Positions 16,901 to 25,504 of a stretch of DNA of 64,000 nt are shown piece by piece. The translations under genes were made by a program, and so were the position numbers. Source of the DNA: an uncultured Clostridium sp. (lineage in GTDB: Bacteria > Bacillota > Clostridia > TANB77 > CAG-508); the NCBI GenBank assembly GCA_900553015.1, contig USBY01000001.1, positions 62,001 to 126,000 on the forward strand, in the 5' to 3' direction. The notes under the pieces were generated by a model. It was not told the DNA's origin and made no database searches. It worked only from the letters and a program-made list of their open reading frames with translations. Every line of letters starts with the position of its first letter. Positions within the stretch are counted from its first letter, which is position 1.

Positions 16901-18697
16901 TTCATCTATTACTTCTCCATTTTTTACTTTCATTATTCCAACTTCTGTAATTTTTTCTGTTCTAAATGAAAAACCTGTTGTTTCTAAGTCTAATACACAA
17001 TAAGTTGTATCTATACTTTGTCCTTTAGAAAAAGATACTGGAGAAACCTTATCTGGCGCAAGATATGCCTCTACACCATAAATTATTTTTATATCATGAT
17101 TATCAAAACCTAATAATTTATGTGCCTCTGGAAATGCTTGTACAACACCATGATCTGTTATTGCAATAGACTTCATTCCCCACTTCATAGCTCTTTTTAT
17201 TAAGTCTGTTGCAGATGTTATACCATCCATTTGGCTCATCTTTGTATGCATATGAAGCTCTACTCTCTTAACCTCGCTATTATCCATTCTCTCTTCTTTT
17301 TTAGGTGGCTCAATTTCTATAATTGTATATGCCATAACAGTAAGTTCATGAGAAAAAGAATCCATTTGTGCAGTTCCTGCTATTTTTATTGCTTTAGCAC
17401 TTTTTATTCTTCCCATAATCTTCTTAGCATTTTTCTTATCTAAAAATGCTTTACAAGTTAATGTACTTGTTCCATCATACAAATCAAAACTGTATAAAAC
17501 TCTACCAGATTTTAATTCTCTATCTTCAGAATTTATTACTTCTCCTTCTAATGAGACTTTTTTATCATCTACACCTAAATTTTTAATTTTTACTAGAGGT
17601 TCATTAATAGTTAAAGAAGTTCCCATTATTAGTGGTGAACTATTATCTTCTTCTGGTAATTCTGGTACTTCTGCATCTGTTTCTATTACTGAATTTGCAA
17701 TTATATTAACATCTCCAGCATATGTATCTAAACCTGCTTTTCCTATAATTTTTATAGCTTTTACTTTTTCTAATTTTTCTAAGATACCATCTGCTTCTTC
17801 CATAGTTGTAAATGATTTACATGTCATTATACCGGTACCATCATATACATCCATTATTATTATTTTCTTTCCAGATTTTGTATCTCTAGAATCTACTTCT
17901 ACAATTCTTCCTTCTATTGTTACTTTACCTGTATTTGCATTTATATCTTTTATCTTTACATGATTTTCTTTTGCTTTAGATGGTTTTCCAATAATGTAAT
18001 CTATATTATTATTTTCTATAACTGGTGGCGCCATTTCGCCTAATTTCTCTGGAGGAATATCGCTATCAGAAGGTAATGGTACATAATAGTCCGGTGGTTC
18101 TTGCATTTTAGCATTTGCTTTTTCCTCTTCAAGTCTTTTCATTTCTTCTATTCTATTTCTTATTAATTGTTCTTCTAATAACCTATTATTTTCTTCTTGT
18201 CTTGCTAATTCTTCTTTACTTATCTGTTCTTCTAAGTTGATTTTATATTCTTTTCCTAACAAATTCTTTATTGTTATTTCTACTTGCTTATCTGTCTTTC
18301 TGGTTCGTAAAAAATCTGCACCTTTTATATGCATCTTTACATTTATATTGTTATTTTCTACCTCTATTGTACTTTTCATAAGTAAAATAGGTTTCATTAG
18401 TGGATGTTTATGTGCCATATAGCATATTATATTTTTCCACTCCTCTTTTACATCAGGAATCTTAGTTCCTTCTTCATAATTAAATATCATTTCTATATCT
18501 TTTATCTTGAATCGTTCCATTAGATATTTCTCAAAATCCCACATATCTTTTATTTGAACAAATTTATCCGTATTTAAAATAATAGTTAATCTATTAGTTT
18601 TTTTGTTTATTCCTATTTTACTTATATAACACTCTTGCATTTGAGAATTATTTTTATAGTCACTAAATATTTCCTTTATTTTCTTTAAGTTTTCCAA
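13943..18697 (-). CDS. polC: DNA polymerase III alpha subunit, PolC type, with two OB domains
   Basis: A 1584-residue replicative polymerase, longer than the usual 1430-1470. Order: N-terminal domain (1-155), charged linker (160-240), OB fold 1 (about 246-340), OB fold 2 (about 367-462), PHP domain starting VELHMHTKMSQMDG (479), an inserted DEDDh 3'-5' exonuclease with VLDLETTGFS, and the polymerase core with PDIDLNFSGEYQ. A Cys4 zinc site is seen in CPNCKYSD..CPKCG. Both OB folds share the pattern KSGR/K..D.YDGT..TCK.F, so the extra length comes from a domain duplication. TTG start at 18697 behind AGGAGATG. It ends the pyrH-to-polC run. Confidence 0.97.
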   Translation of the reverse strand: MENLKKIKEIFSDYKNNSQMQECYISKIGINKKTNRLTIILNTDKFVQIKDMWDFEKYLMERFKIKDIEMIFNYEEGTKIPDVKEEWKNIICYMAHKHPLMKPILLMKSTIEVENNNINVKMHIKGADFLRTRKTDKQVEITIKNLLGKEYKINLEEQISKEELARQEENNRLLEEQLIRNRIEEMKRLEEEKANAKMQEPPDYYVPLPSDSDIPPEKLGEMAPPVIENNNIDYIIGKPSKAKENHVKIKDINANTGKVTIEGRIVEVDSRDTKSGKKIIIMDVYDGTGIMTCKSFTTMEEADGILEKLEKVKAIKIIGKAGLDTYAGDVNIIANSVIETDAEVPELPEEDNSSPLIMGTSLTINEPLVKIKNLGVDDKKVSLEGEVINSEDRELKSGRVLYSFDLYDGTSTLTCKAFLDKKNAKKIMGRIKSAKAIKIAGTAQMDSFSHELTVMAYTIIEIEPPKKEERMDNSEVKRVELHMHTKMSQMDGITSATDLIKRAMKWGMKSIAITDHGVVQAFPEAHKLLGFDNHDIKIIYGVEAYLAPDKVSPVSFSKGQSIDTTYCVLDLETTGFSFRTEKITEVGIMKVKNGEVIDEFSCFVNPEKPIPQRVVEVTNITDDMVKDAETIDKVMPKILEFVGDSVLVAHNADFDIGFLKYNANELGLSLENTYLDTLRLAKDLFPDYKKYKLGKIAENLGIKVEVAHRALDDVDTTVKVLNVMLKMLKDKGCETLDDITKKVAGEADFKKLPTYHAIILATNYVGLKNLYKLISISHLDYFYKKPRILKSVYKKYSEGLILGSACEAGELYQAIEMGKTDEEIEDIAKDYDYLEIQPLGNNDFLIRNGTVADEEGLKNINRKIVEIGERLNKLVVATCDVHFMDPSDEIYRRMLQAGQGYDDADQQAPLYLRTTEEMLKEFEYLGEEKAYEVVVTNTNKISDMCDWISPISPEKCPPHIPGCETTIKEIAYSKAHELYGNPLPAIVEERLDKELTSIIKNGFSVMYIIAQKLVWKSNEDGYIVGSRGSVGSSFVANMTGITEVNSLPPHYRCPNCKYSDFTDYGYENGFDLPDKDCPKCGTKLVKDGMDIPFETFLGFNGDKEPDIDLNFSGEYQAKAHRYTEVIFGKGTTFKAGTVGTVADKTAFGYVKKYYEERNIPVANAEVARISQGCTGIKRTTGQHPGGIIVVPKGREIYEFTPVQHPADDPNSDIITTHFDYHSIDQNLLKLDILGHDDPTMIRMLFDITGVDPTKVPLDDKETMSIFSSTKALGVTPEQIHSEVGSYGIPEFGTKFVRGMLVDTKPKRFDELIRISGLSHGTDVWLGNAQSLIDAGTVTLSEAICCRDDIMIYLIKKGLPPNDAFKIMESVRKGKVAKGKEPKWDQYKELMKEHDVPEWYIKSCEKIKYMFPKAHAAAYVTNAFRIAWFKVHEPKAYYTAYFTIRADEFDSDIMCHGKEKVLNKMKEIDLAGNNATTKDKNMYAILELVLEMYERGINFLPIDLYQSHSTKFIAEEDGIRPPLNSIPGLGTVAAESIVKAREEEPFMCIDDIRMRAKAGSSVIELLRNAGCLKGMNESNQMSLFA

Positions 18698-18708
18698 TTT
18701 AGCATCTC

Positions 18709-19197
18709 CTATTTGTTATCAGTAGTTTTTTCTCCAATTACTTTTAGTATTTTTTCATACACTAATTTTACGTCTTTTACACCATTTATAAAAATTATCC
18801 TTTGTGTTATTTTCTTATTATTTGTATATATCATTATCGTTCCTAATTTAAAAACAGTTTGTAAAAATGTTTGACCATATTTTATCTGTGTCATTTCTGT
18901 ATATTTTACTTCTTTTTCGTTATCATCTTTAATTTTATTGTTATATACTAATTTATCACTATAAAATTTATAAAAACTATTTCTATATTTTACTTTATTG
19001 TAAGCAGCATTTATTATTAGATATATAATATATATAACTAATATTGCTACACCATATTCTATTAATTGGTTTTCGGAAATTAATACTACTAAAATTAGAA
19101 TTATAATTAATAATGTTGTTACATGATTATATAAAAAACTAAATACTACATTATATTTTGGTTTTACTGTTAATTTTACTTCTTCTTTTTTATCCAT
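18709..19197 (-). CDS. membrane protein with bacterial PH-like domain
   Basis: 162 residues: a short cytoplasmic start, two membrane helices (about 25-65), then a C-terminal domain with KYTEMTQIKYGQTF and LGTIMIYTNN, the layout of bPH_2 (YdbS/YdbT-like) proteins. Function of the family is poorly defined. It sits between rseP and polC with gaps of 14 and 11 bp, so it belongs to the housekeeping operon. A GAGGTACG ribosome site precedes the ATG. Confidence 0.75.
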   Translation of the reverse strand: MDKKEEVKLTVKPKYNVVFSFLYNHVTTLLIIILILVVLISENQLIEYGVAILVIYIIYLIINAAYNKVKYRNSFYKFYSDKLVYNNKIKDDNEKEVKYTEMTQIKYGQTFLQTVFKLGTIMIYTNNKKITQRIIFINGVKDVKLVYEKILKVIGEKTTDNK

Positions 19198-19211
19198 TTT
19201 CGTACCTCTTT

Positions 19212-20480
19212 TTAAAAAATTCTTAAAATATCTTTATATGCTATAAAGATTGATAATGATATTAAAATTATAAAACCGACCATTTGAATTCCTATCTCTA
19301 GTTCTTCTTTCATTGGCTTTCTTCTAATTGCCTCTATTAACAATATTAACAATTTTCCACCATCTAATGCTGGTATTGGCAATAAATTCGTTACTCCTAG
19401 TGAAATAGATATTATTGCAAGCATATATATGAAATCCACAAATCCTGTTGTTTGTGATACTACACTAGATATTCCTACAGGCCCCATCATTTGGTCTATT
19501 CCTACTTTACCAGTAAACAACATTTTTAAATTTTCTACTATCGAACCTAAAAAATCACCTGTCTTAAAAAATGCATAATAAACATTATTTGCCAAATTAT
19601 TTTCTGCCATTTTAAAGTTTATTCCTAGATAATATGTTGGAATCAAATCTAATTCTAAGTTTAGGGTAATTTTTTCTCCGTTTCTTTCAATTTCCACTTC
19701 TGCTGTATTGCTTTCACAGGTTTGTATTGCTTCTATTAATTTATCTGCACTTTCCCTTACATCAACACCATTAAATTTTGTGATTACATCATTTGTTTCG
19801 ATTCCTGACTTAGCTGCTGCACTTCCTTCGTCTATTTGCACTACTTGTGTTGCATTTTCGCCACTATTACTACTTGCAACATATATTCCTGTACTTTTAG
19901 TTTCTTTTTCTGTTGGAATTAATTTTATTTCTTTTTCCTCATTATTTCTCTCTATTTGTATTGTTAATTCTTCTCCATTTGAATTTTGAAGTATGTTATC
20001 TATATCTGTTTTTGTTTTTATTTTTGCATCATTAATTTTATCTATTTTATCTCCTGCATATATACCTGCTTGTTCTGCCGCAAAATCAGGAATTGTTGAA
20101 TCTACAACTGTAGATACATTATTCCCAATTGATGCCATTATTATAAAATATACTAATATACCAAAAACAATATTTACTGTTGCACCTGCTGCAACAATAG
20201 CCATTCTTTTTGGTATACTAGCATTATTAAAAGCACGTTCATCTTCTGATTTAGTATCTTCTCCTTCTAGCCTAACAAATCCTCCTAATGGGATTAATCT
20301 TAATTCATATTTTGTTTCTTTTCCCTGTTTTGTCCAAATCTTTGGTCCAAATCCTATTGCAAATTCATGTACTTTTACTTTAAATAATTTTGCTATAAAG
20401 AAATGACCAGCTTCATGAATTAATATTAAAAATCCCAATAAGAAAATTATTTTTATAGCATTTATTAAAAAACTTATCAA
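19212..20480 (-). CDS. rseP: RIP site-2 protease RseP
   Basis: 422 residues. The zinc motif HEAGH is at residues 22-26 in the first membrane helix; the second active-site motif LLPIPALDGGK is near residue 370 in a later helix. Two PDZ-like domains lie between them (about 120-200 and 200-275). RseP cuts transmembrane substrates, usually anti-sigma factors or signal peptide remnants, inside the membrane. TTG start at 20480 placed seven bases behind GGAGG. It follows cdsA; dxr, which often lies between these two genes in Firmicutes, is absent here. Confidence 0.95.
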   Translation of the reverse strand: MISFLINAIKIIFLLGFLILIHEAGHFFIAKLFKVKVHEFAIGFGPKIWTKQGKETKYELRLIPLGGFVRLEGEDTKSEDERAFNNASIPKRMAIVAAGATVNIVFGILVYFIIMASIGNNVSTVVDSTIPDFAAEQAGIYAGDKIDKINDAKIKTKTDIDNILQNSNGEELTIQIERNNEEKEIKLIPTEKETKSTGIYVASSNSGENATQVVQIDEGSAAAKSGIETNDVITKFNGVDVRESADKLIEAIQTCESNTAEVEIERNGEKITLNLELDLIPTYYLGINFKMAENNLANNVYYAFFKTGDFLGSIVENLKMLFTGKVGIDQMMGPVGISSVVSQTTGFVDFIYMLAIISISLGVTNLLPIPALDGGKLLILLIEAIRRKPMKEELEIGIQMVGFIILISLSIFIAYKDILRIF

Positions 20481-20496
20481 AAAGAAACCTCCTAGT

Positions 20497-21306
20497 TTAA
20501 ATTAATACTAATAAAAAATATGCAAATGGAGCTATAAATATTATACTATCTATTCTATCTAACATACCTCCATGTCCAGGTATTAAATTACTATAGTCTT
20601 TTATTCCTGTATATCTCTTAATTGATGATGCTGCAAAATCTCCCATTTGACTTAATAAGCTTAATATTAATCCTATACCAGCTATTAATAAATAATTAAT
20701 ATTCATTCCACATAAATTATTAATTATTACAGTATATATTAATATTGCTATTACTGCTCCAACTGTTCCTCCAACACAACCTTCTATTGTTTTATTAGGA
20801 CTAATTTTACTAAATTTGTGTTTTCCTATTAATTTACCACAAACATATGCAAAAATATCTGTTCCCCATGATGCAAACATTACATACCAAATTAAAAATA
20901 CTCCGTTTTCTGCTGCTCTAATAATTGGCATAAACATTAAGAATATTACTATATAACATATTCCAAATAAAGTTACTGCTGCATCTATTATTGTTGTTTT
21001 CATTTTAGTTATTAGAATTTGTGCAAAACATAATAATATAGCTATTGGAACAACTGCTCCTATTATTAGCATTAGATATTCTTTTGGAAATACATGTATT
21101 AAGGCAATCGTTACACAAGCTAAATACCCAAGCCATGTTAATGGATTAGCCTTGTTGCTAACTTTAAAAGCATGTGAATACTCATGAAAGCTCATTGCCG
21201 CAATAATTGCAAATGCAATATCTATTATTATTTGATTTCCAAAAATAAGTACTAATGCTACTATAGGGAAACCAATTAGACCTGAAATTACTCTTTTTAT
21301 ACTCAT
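20497..21306 (-). CDS. cdsA: phosphatidate cytidylyltransferase
   Basis: 269 residues with seven to eight membrane helices. The C-terminal signature SQMGDFAASSIKRYTGIKDY followed by IPGHGGMLDRIDS is the CDP-diglyceride synthase motif with the metal-binding Asp. It makes CDP-diacylglycerol from CTP and phosphatidate, the branch point for all phospholipids. The ATG overlaps the uppS stop codon by one base, giving tight translational coupling. Confidence 0.96.
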   Translation of the reverse strand: MSIKRVISGLIGFPIVALVLIFGNQIIIDIAFAIIAAMSFHEYSHAFKVSNKANPLTWLGYLACVTIALIHVFPKEYLMLIIGAVVPIAILLCFAQILITKMKTTIIDAAVTLFGICYIVIFLMFMPIIRAAENGVFLIWYVMFASWGTDIFAYVCGKLIGKHKFSKISPNKTIEGCVGGTVGAVIAILIYTVIINNLCGMNINYLLIAGIGLILSLLSQMGDFAASSIKRYTGIKDYSNLIPGHGGMLDRIDSIIFIAPFAYFLLVLI

Positions 21307-22019
21307 TATTTTCCTCCAAATTTTCTATTTCTCTTTTGAAACTCTAAAATTGCATTATCAATGTCTTCTTCTGTAAAATCTGGCCATAATTTATCTAGAA
21401 ATAGAAATTCTGAATATACAATTTGCCAAGGCAAGAAATTGCTTGTACGCAATTCTCCACTTGTTCTAATAACTAGATCTGGATCTGGTTCACCTTTAGT
21501 GTATAAGTTAGCTGAAATAGTTTCCTCTGTAATATTATCTACGTCTAATTCACCATTTTTTACTTGTTCAGCAATTTTCTTAACTGCTGTTACAATTTCA
21601 TTTCTGCCACCATAGTTTAATGCAATATTAAATGTTACTCCTGTATTATCTTTTGTTCTCTCTTCACATTTTCTTATACTTTTTTGCATTGCTTCTGAAA
21701 GAACTGATATATCCCCTAGTACTTTTACTTTTATATTTTCTGTATCTGCTCTTTTACTATAGTCGTCTAAATAATTTTGAAGAAGTAGCATAAGAGCACT
21801 TACTTCCTCTTCTGTTCTTTTCCAATTTTCTGTTGAAAAAGCATAAACTGTAATATAGCCTAATCCTATTTTATTAGCATATCTAACTATTTTTTCTAGT
21901 GTTTTGGCACCTTCCTTATGACCTAGCTTAGCTGGAAGACCTCTTTGTTTTGCCCATCTCCTATTTCCATCCATAATTATTGCAATATGTTTTGGGAAAT
22001 TTTCCTTTTCAAAATTCAT
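21306..22019 (-). CDS. uppS: undecaprenyl diphosphate synthase
   Basis: 237 residues, cis-prenyltransferase. The start IAIIMDGNRRWAKQRGL carries the catalytic Asp and the phosphate-binding Arg residues; LGYITVYAFSTENWKR, NYGGRNEIV and DLVIRTSGELRTSNFLPWQ are the other conserved blocks. It extends farnesyl diphosphate to the C55 carrier of peptidoglycan synthesis. GGAGT precedes the ATG. Position behind frr is standard. Confidence 0.97.
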   Translation of the reverse strand: MNFEKENFPKHIAIIMDGNRRWAKQRGLPAKLGHKEGAKTLEKIVRYANKIGLGYITVYAFSTENWKRTEEEVSALMLLLQNYLDDYSKRADTENIKVKVLGDISVLSEAMQKSIRKCEERTKDNTGVTFNIALNYGGRNEIVTAVKKIAEQVKNGELDVDNITEETISANLYTKGEPDPDLVIRTSGELRTSNFLPWQIVYSEFLFLDKLWPDFTEEDIDNAILEFQKRNRKFGGK

Positions 22020-22031
22020 ATTAAACTCCTT

Positions 22032-22580
22032 TTAAACTGTCATTATTTCTTTTTCTTTTCCATCTGTTAACTTATCTATTTCATCTATGTTTTTATCTGT
22101 TATTTTTTGAATATTATCTTCTGCCATTTTTAATTCATCTTCTGTTATTTCAGAATTTTTTTGCATAGCTTTAAATTCATCTATTCCATCTCTTCTTATA
22201 GAACGAATTGCAACTTTTGCATCTTCTCCCATTTTCTTAACTTCTTTTACTAATTCTTTTCTTCTTTCTTCGTTTAATTCTGGGAAATTTAATCTTATTA
22301 ATTTTCCATCATTATTTGGATTTATTCCTAAATCTGATGTTAATATTGCTTTTTCTATTTCTTTTAAAGCATTAGCATCCCATGGTTGAATTACAATTAA
22401 TCTTGCTTCTGGTACAGAAATTCCTGCTATTTGATTTATTGGTGTTGGTGTACCATAATAATCTATTTTAATCTTATTTAACACTGCTGGGTTTGCTCTT
22501 CCAGCTCTTATTTCTGATAAATTTTCCTTATATACACTTATTGTTTTACTCATTTTTTCTTCTATTTTACTATAATCCAT
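22032..22580 (-). CDS. frr: ribosome recycling factor
   Basis: 182 residues, the usual length. LSEIRAGRANPAVLNKI and YYGTPTPINQIAGISVPEAR identify it, as does the C-terminal DELKMAEDNIQKITDK helix. With EF-G it splits the post-termination ribosome. GGAGAGG ribosome site. It is separated from pyrH by 110 bp holding a single repeat unit. Confidence 0.97.
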   Translation of the reverse strand: MDYSKIEEKMSKTISVYKENLSEIRAGRANPAVLNKIKIDYYGTPTPINQIAGISVPEARLIVIQPWDANALKEIEKAILTSDLGINPNNDGKLIRLNFPELNEERRKELVKEVKKMGEDAKVAIRSIRRDGIDEFKAMQKNSEITEDELKMAEDNIQKITDKNIDEIDKLTDGKEKEIMTV

Positions 22581-22599
22581 TTTAACCTCTCCTTTTTTT

Positions 22600-22626
22600 G
22601 AACTTTAGGGACGGAGCTTAAAGTTC
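22600..22626. repeat. single REP-like unit (site E) between pyrH and frr
   Basis: An 8-bp inverted repeat (GAACTTTA with TAAAGTTC) encloses GGGACGGAGCT, the same GGGACG core as the larger clusters. It sits in the 110-bp space inside an otherwise tight operon. Confidence 0.55.
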
Positions 22627-22690
22627 AAATTTTATGTTAATTTTCCTTTAAATACCGTCTTAAAAGTTTAATTTTTAATCTTATTTATTA

Positions 22691-23401
22691 TTATTTTACT
22701 ATTGTTCCTATTTTTTCTCCCTTTGCAGCTTTTACAATATTGTTTGGATCATCTATTCCAAAAACTACTAAAGGTATATTATTATCCCTACATAAAGATG
22801 TTGCTGTAGAGTCCATTACTTTTAAATCTTTATTTAAAATATCTAAATATGTAATTTCATCATATTTTACCGCATTTTTATCTATTTCTGGATCTGCAGA
22901 ATACACAGCATCTATTGATTTTCCAAGTAATATTACATCTGCATCTATTTCTGCTGCTCTTAAGGCTGCTGCTGTATCTGTTGTAAAATATGGATTGCCT
23001 GTACCACAAGCAAATATTACGATTCTTCCTCTTTCTAAATGTTTAATTGCTTTTCTTTTTATATATGGTTCTGCAATTTCTCTCATTTCTATTGCTGTTT
23101 GAACTCTTGTATATACACCTCTTGCTTCTAAAGCATCTTGAAGTGCTAAACCATTCATTGCAGTGGCTAACATTCCCATATAATCTGCTGTAGTTCTTTC
23201 CATTTCGTGACCATATCTTCCTCTCCAGAAGTTTCCTCCACCAACTACAACTGCTACTTGTATTCCTAAATCAGAAACTTCTTTTATGGCATCACATAAA
23301 TTTCCTACTACTTTTGCATCTATTCCTGTTTTCTTTTCACCTGCAAGTACTTCTCCGCTTAACTTTAATAGTACTCTTTTGTAGGGTTTATTACTTTCCA
23401 A
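22691..23401 (-). CDS. pyrH: UMP kinase
   Basis: 236 residues, amino-acid kinase fold. [14 protein letters not shown] at the N-terminus, [11 protein letters not shown] for phosphate binding, [20 protein letters not shown] and the C-terminal [14 protein letters not shown] are diagnostic. It phosphorylates UMP to UDP and is normally regulated by GTP and UTP. The start is TTG at 23401 with GGAGA ten bases upstream. First gene of the reverse-strand operon that runs to polC. Confidence 0.96.
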   Translation of the reverse strand: MESNKPYKRVLLKLSGEVLAGEKKTGIDAKVVGNLCDAIKEVSDLGIQVAVVVGGGNFWRGRYGHEMERTTADYMGMLATAMNGLALQDALEARGVYTRVQTAIEMREIAEPYIKRKAIKHLERGRIVIFACGTGNPYFTTDTAAALRAAEIDADVILLGKSIDAVYSADPEIDKNAVKYDEITYLDILNKDLKVMDSTATSLCRDNNIPLVVFGIDDPNNIVKAAKGEKIGTIVK

Positions 23402-23622
23402 CTTTATACACTCTCCTTGCTTATTTAATTGACATGCCTGTTTCTTTTGGCAATTATTTTAGCAAGCTTATTCTATCATATAATTTTATGAATTTGTATA
23501 ATTTTTTAATATTTTCTTAATTTTATTATTAATAAATATTATATGTATGTAGAAAAATGTAGAATTATATATCTTTTTGTAACTGACTAACTGGTTGTTA
23601 TATCTTGCTTATTTTGTTCAAT

Positions 23623-23637
23623 TGTAATATCATTACA
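23623..23637. promoter_or_regulatory. palindrome upstream of the acyl-CoA synthetase gene, possible operator
   Basis: TGTAATatcATTACA is a perfect 6-bp inverted repeat 21 bp before the start codon. A TTCAAT / TATAAA pair with 17-bp spacing would put it inside the promoter spacer, although that promoter would lie very close to the ribosome site. The binding protein cannot be named. Confidence 0.35.
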
Positions 23638-23658
23638 TATATAAATTGGGAGGTATAT

Positions 23659-25395
23659 ATGGAAAAAAAGAGTTTAGCTGAAAAATTAAAGAAAAAATAT
23701 CATAAAGCTCTAGAAGTTACAGATTTAAAGGATTTATTATATAAGTCTGCTACTAGATATACAAGAAGAGCTGCTTTTAAATTAAAAGATAAAATTGGAA
23801 ATATTTATAAAGTAACATATGAAAAATTTAAGAAAGATGTTATGGCTTTAGGAACAGCTTTAATTAATCTTGGGTTAAAAGATGAATATATAGCTGTTAC
23901 TGGTAAAAACAGTTATAATTGGGCAGTATCATATTTAGCTGCTACAATTGTTGGAATTGTTGTTCCAATTGATAAAGAATTGAAATCTGAAGAGATAATA
24001 AACTTCTTAAATGTATCTTCTTCTAAAGCAATACTTGGTGATGATAAATATATTACTGAATTAATTTCAAAGAAAGCTGAAATAACTAATAAAAACACTT
24101 TGTTTATCAATTTTAATTCTGAAAAAGATACAAATACTTATATGTCTTATTCTTTACTTTTGGATGCAGGTTATAACCAATTAGAAGAAGGAAATAAAGA
24201 TTTCGATAATATAAAAATAAATCCTGATGCAATGAAGATTCTTATTTTTACATCCGGAACTACTGGAAATGCCAAAGGTGTTTGTTTATCACATAAAAAT
24301 ATTGTATCTAATATAATGTCAACTTTTGGTATTGTAAAAGTAAAAAGAAGTGATCAAGTTCTTTCAATCTTACCTTTACACCATACCTATGAATGTACTT
24401 TAGGATTTTTACTTGTAATTTATAGTGGTGGATGTATTAGTTATTGTGAAGGACTTCGTCATATAACAAATAACATTCTAGAATTTAAACCAACAGTTAT
24501 TTTATGTGTTCCTTTACTTTTAGAAAAAATGTATAAGAAAATAGAGACCACAGTTAGAAAATCTTTGCCAGAAAAATATGCTAATATGGAAGGTGACGTA
24601 ATTGCCAACTTACCTTTAATTATTAAAAAGATAGTTAAAACCAAGGTTAAAAATTCTCTTGGTGGTAGATTAAGAGCATTTATAGTTGGTGCAGCTCCTT
24701 TAAGTCCAGATGTTATAACTTCATTTAAAAATTTAGATATAAAATCTATTCAAGGTTATGGACTTACAGAATGTTCACCTTTAGTTGCTGGAAATAATGA
24801 TTTTTATATTAAACCAGATGCTGTAGGCTTACCTATTCCAAATGTTTCATATAAAATTGATAAACCAGATAGTTCTGGTGTTGGAGAAATACTTGTAAAA
24901 GGACCTAATGTAATGCTTGGTTATTATAAAGATGAGGCTGGAACAGCCAAAGTATTAAAAGATGGCTGGTTCCATACTGGTGACTTAGGTAGAGTTGATG
25001 ATGATGGCTGGTTATATATTACTGGAAGATTAAAAACTGTAATAGTTACTCAAAATGGAAAAAATATTTATCCTGAAGAAATTGAACATTATTTAAATGA
25101 AAATCCATTAATTTCCGAATCTTTAGTAACAGGTCTTCCTGATGATAAAGACGAAGAAGTATATGTTAATGCACAAATATTCCCAAATATTGATGCTATA
25201 AAAGAATATTTAAAAGTTTCTATTCCTCAAAAGGAAGAAATCTTTGCTGTTATTAAAGATATCGTTTCTAGTGTTAATAAAAAATTACCAAATTATAAAC
25301 ATATAAAATCTTTTATTATTAAAGATGAGGAATTTGAAAAGACTACTACTCAAAAGATTAAAAGATTTGGTAAAAATGTTGAGAATAATAAATAA
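23659..25395 (+). CDS. long-chain acyl-CoA synthetase / AMP-binding protein
   Basis: 578 residues from the ATG at 23659, which has GGGAGG seven bases upstream; an earlier in-frame ATG at 23605 has no ribosome site. The ANL-superfamily motifs are clear: LIFTSGTTGNAKGVCLSHKN (phosphate-binding loop), QGYGLTECSPL, HTGDLGRVDDDGWLYITGR and NGKNIYPEEIEHYL near the C-terminal hinge. It activates fatty acids as acyl-adenylates and probably loads CoA; an ACP-loading role is possible. The C-terminal PNYKHIKSF..KTTTQKIKR contains the catalytic Lys. Single-gene unit with its own terminator. Confidence 0.9.
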   Translation: MEKKSLAEKLKKKYHKALEVTDLKDLLYKSATRYTRRAAFKLKDKIGNIYKVTYEKFKKDVMALGTALINLGLKDEYIAVTGKNSYNWAVSYLAATIVGIVVPIDKELKSEEIINFLNVSSSKAILGDDKYITELISKKAEITNKNTLFINFNSEKDTNTYMSYSLLLDAGYNQLEEGNKDFDNIKINPDAMKILIFTSGTTGNAKGVCLSHKNIVSNIMSTFGIVKVKRSDQVLSILPLHHTYECTLGFLLVIYSGGCISYCEGLRHITNNILEFKPTVILCVPLLLEKMYKKIETTVRKSLPEKYANMEGDVIANLPLIIKKIVKTKVKNSLGGRLRAFIVGAAPLSPDVITSFKNLDIKSIQGYGLTECSPLVAGNNDFYIKPDAVGLPIPNVSYKIDKPDSSGVGEILVKGPNVMLGYYKDEAGTAKVLKDGWFHTGDLGRVDDDGWLYITGRLKTVIVTQNGKNIYPEEIEHYLNENPLISESLVTGLPDDKDEEVYVNAQIFPNIDAIKEYLKVSIPQKEEIFAVIKDIVSSVNKKLPNYKHIKSFIIKDEEFEKTTTQKIKRFGKNVENNK

Positions 25396-25457
25396 ATATT
25401 TATTTTGGGTGGTATCTTGAATATGGTATATGATATTGCTCATTATAATCTATTCAT

Positions 25458-25490
25458 TCAAAAGCCAACTGCTAAGCAGTTGGCTTTTAA
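25458..25490. terminator. bidirectional terminator
   Basis: A perfect 13-bp stem (25460-25472 with 25476-25488) with loop TAA and flanking A/T runs, between the convergent acyl-CoA synthetase gene and the gene ending at 25505. Confidence 0.9.
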
Positions 25491-25504
25491 TTGATTCATA
25501 TTGG

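Noticed and set aside
25429..25500. 23-codon plus-strand frame over the terminator after the acyl-CoA synthetase gene
   Set aside because: It consists mostly of the hairpin and lacks a convincing ribosome site.
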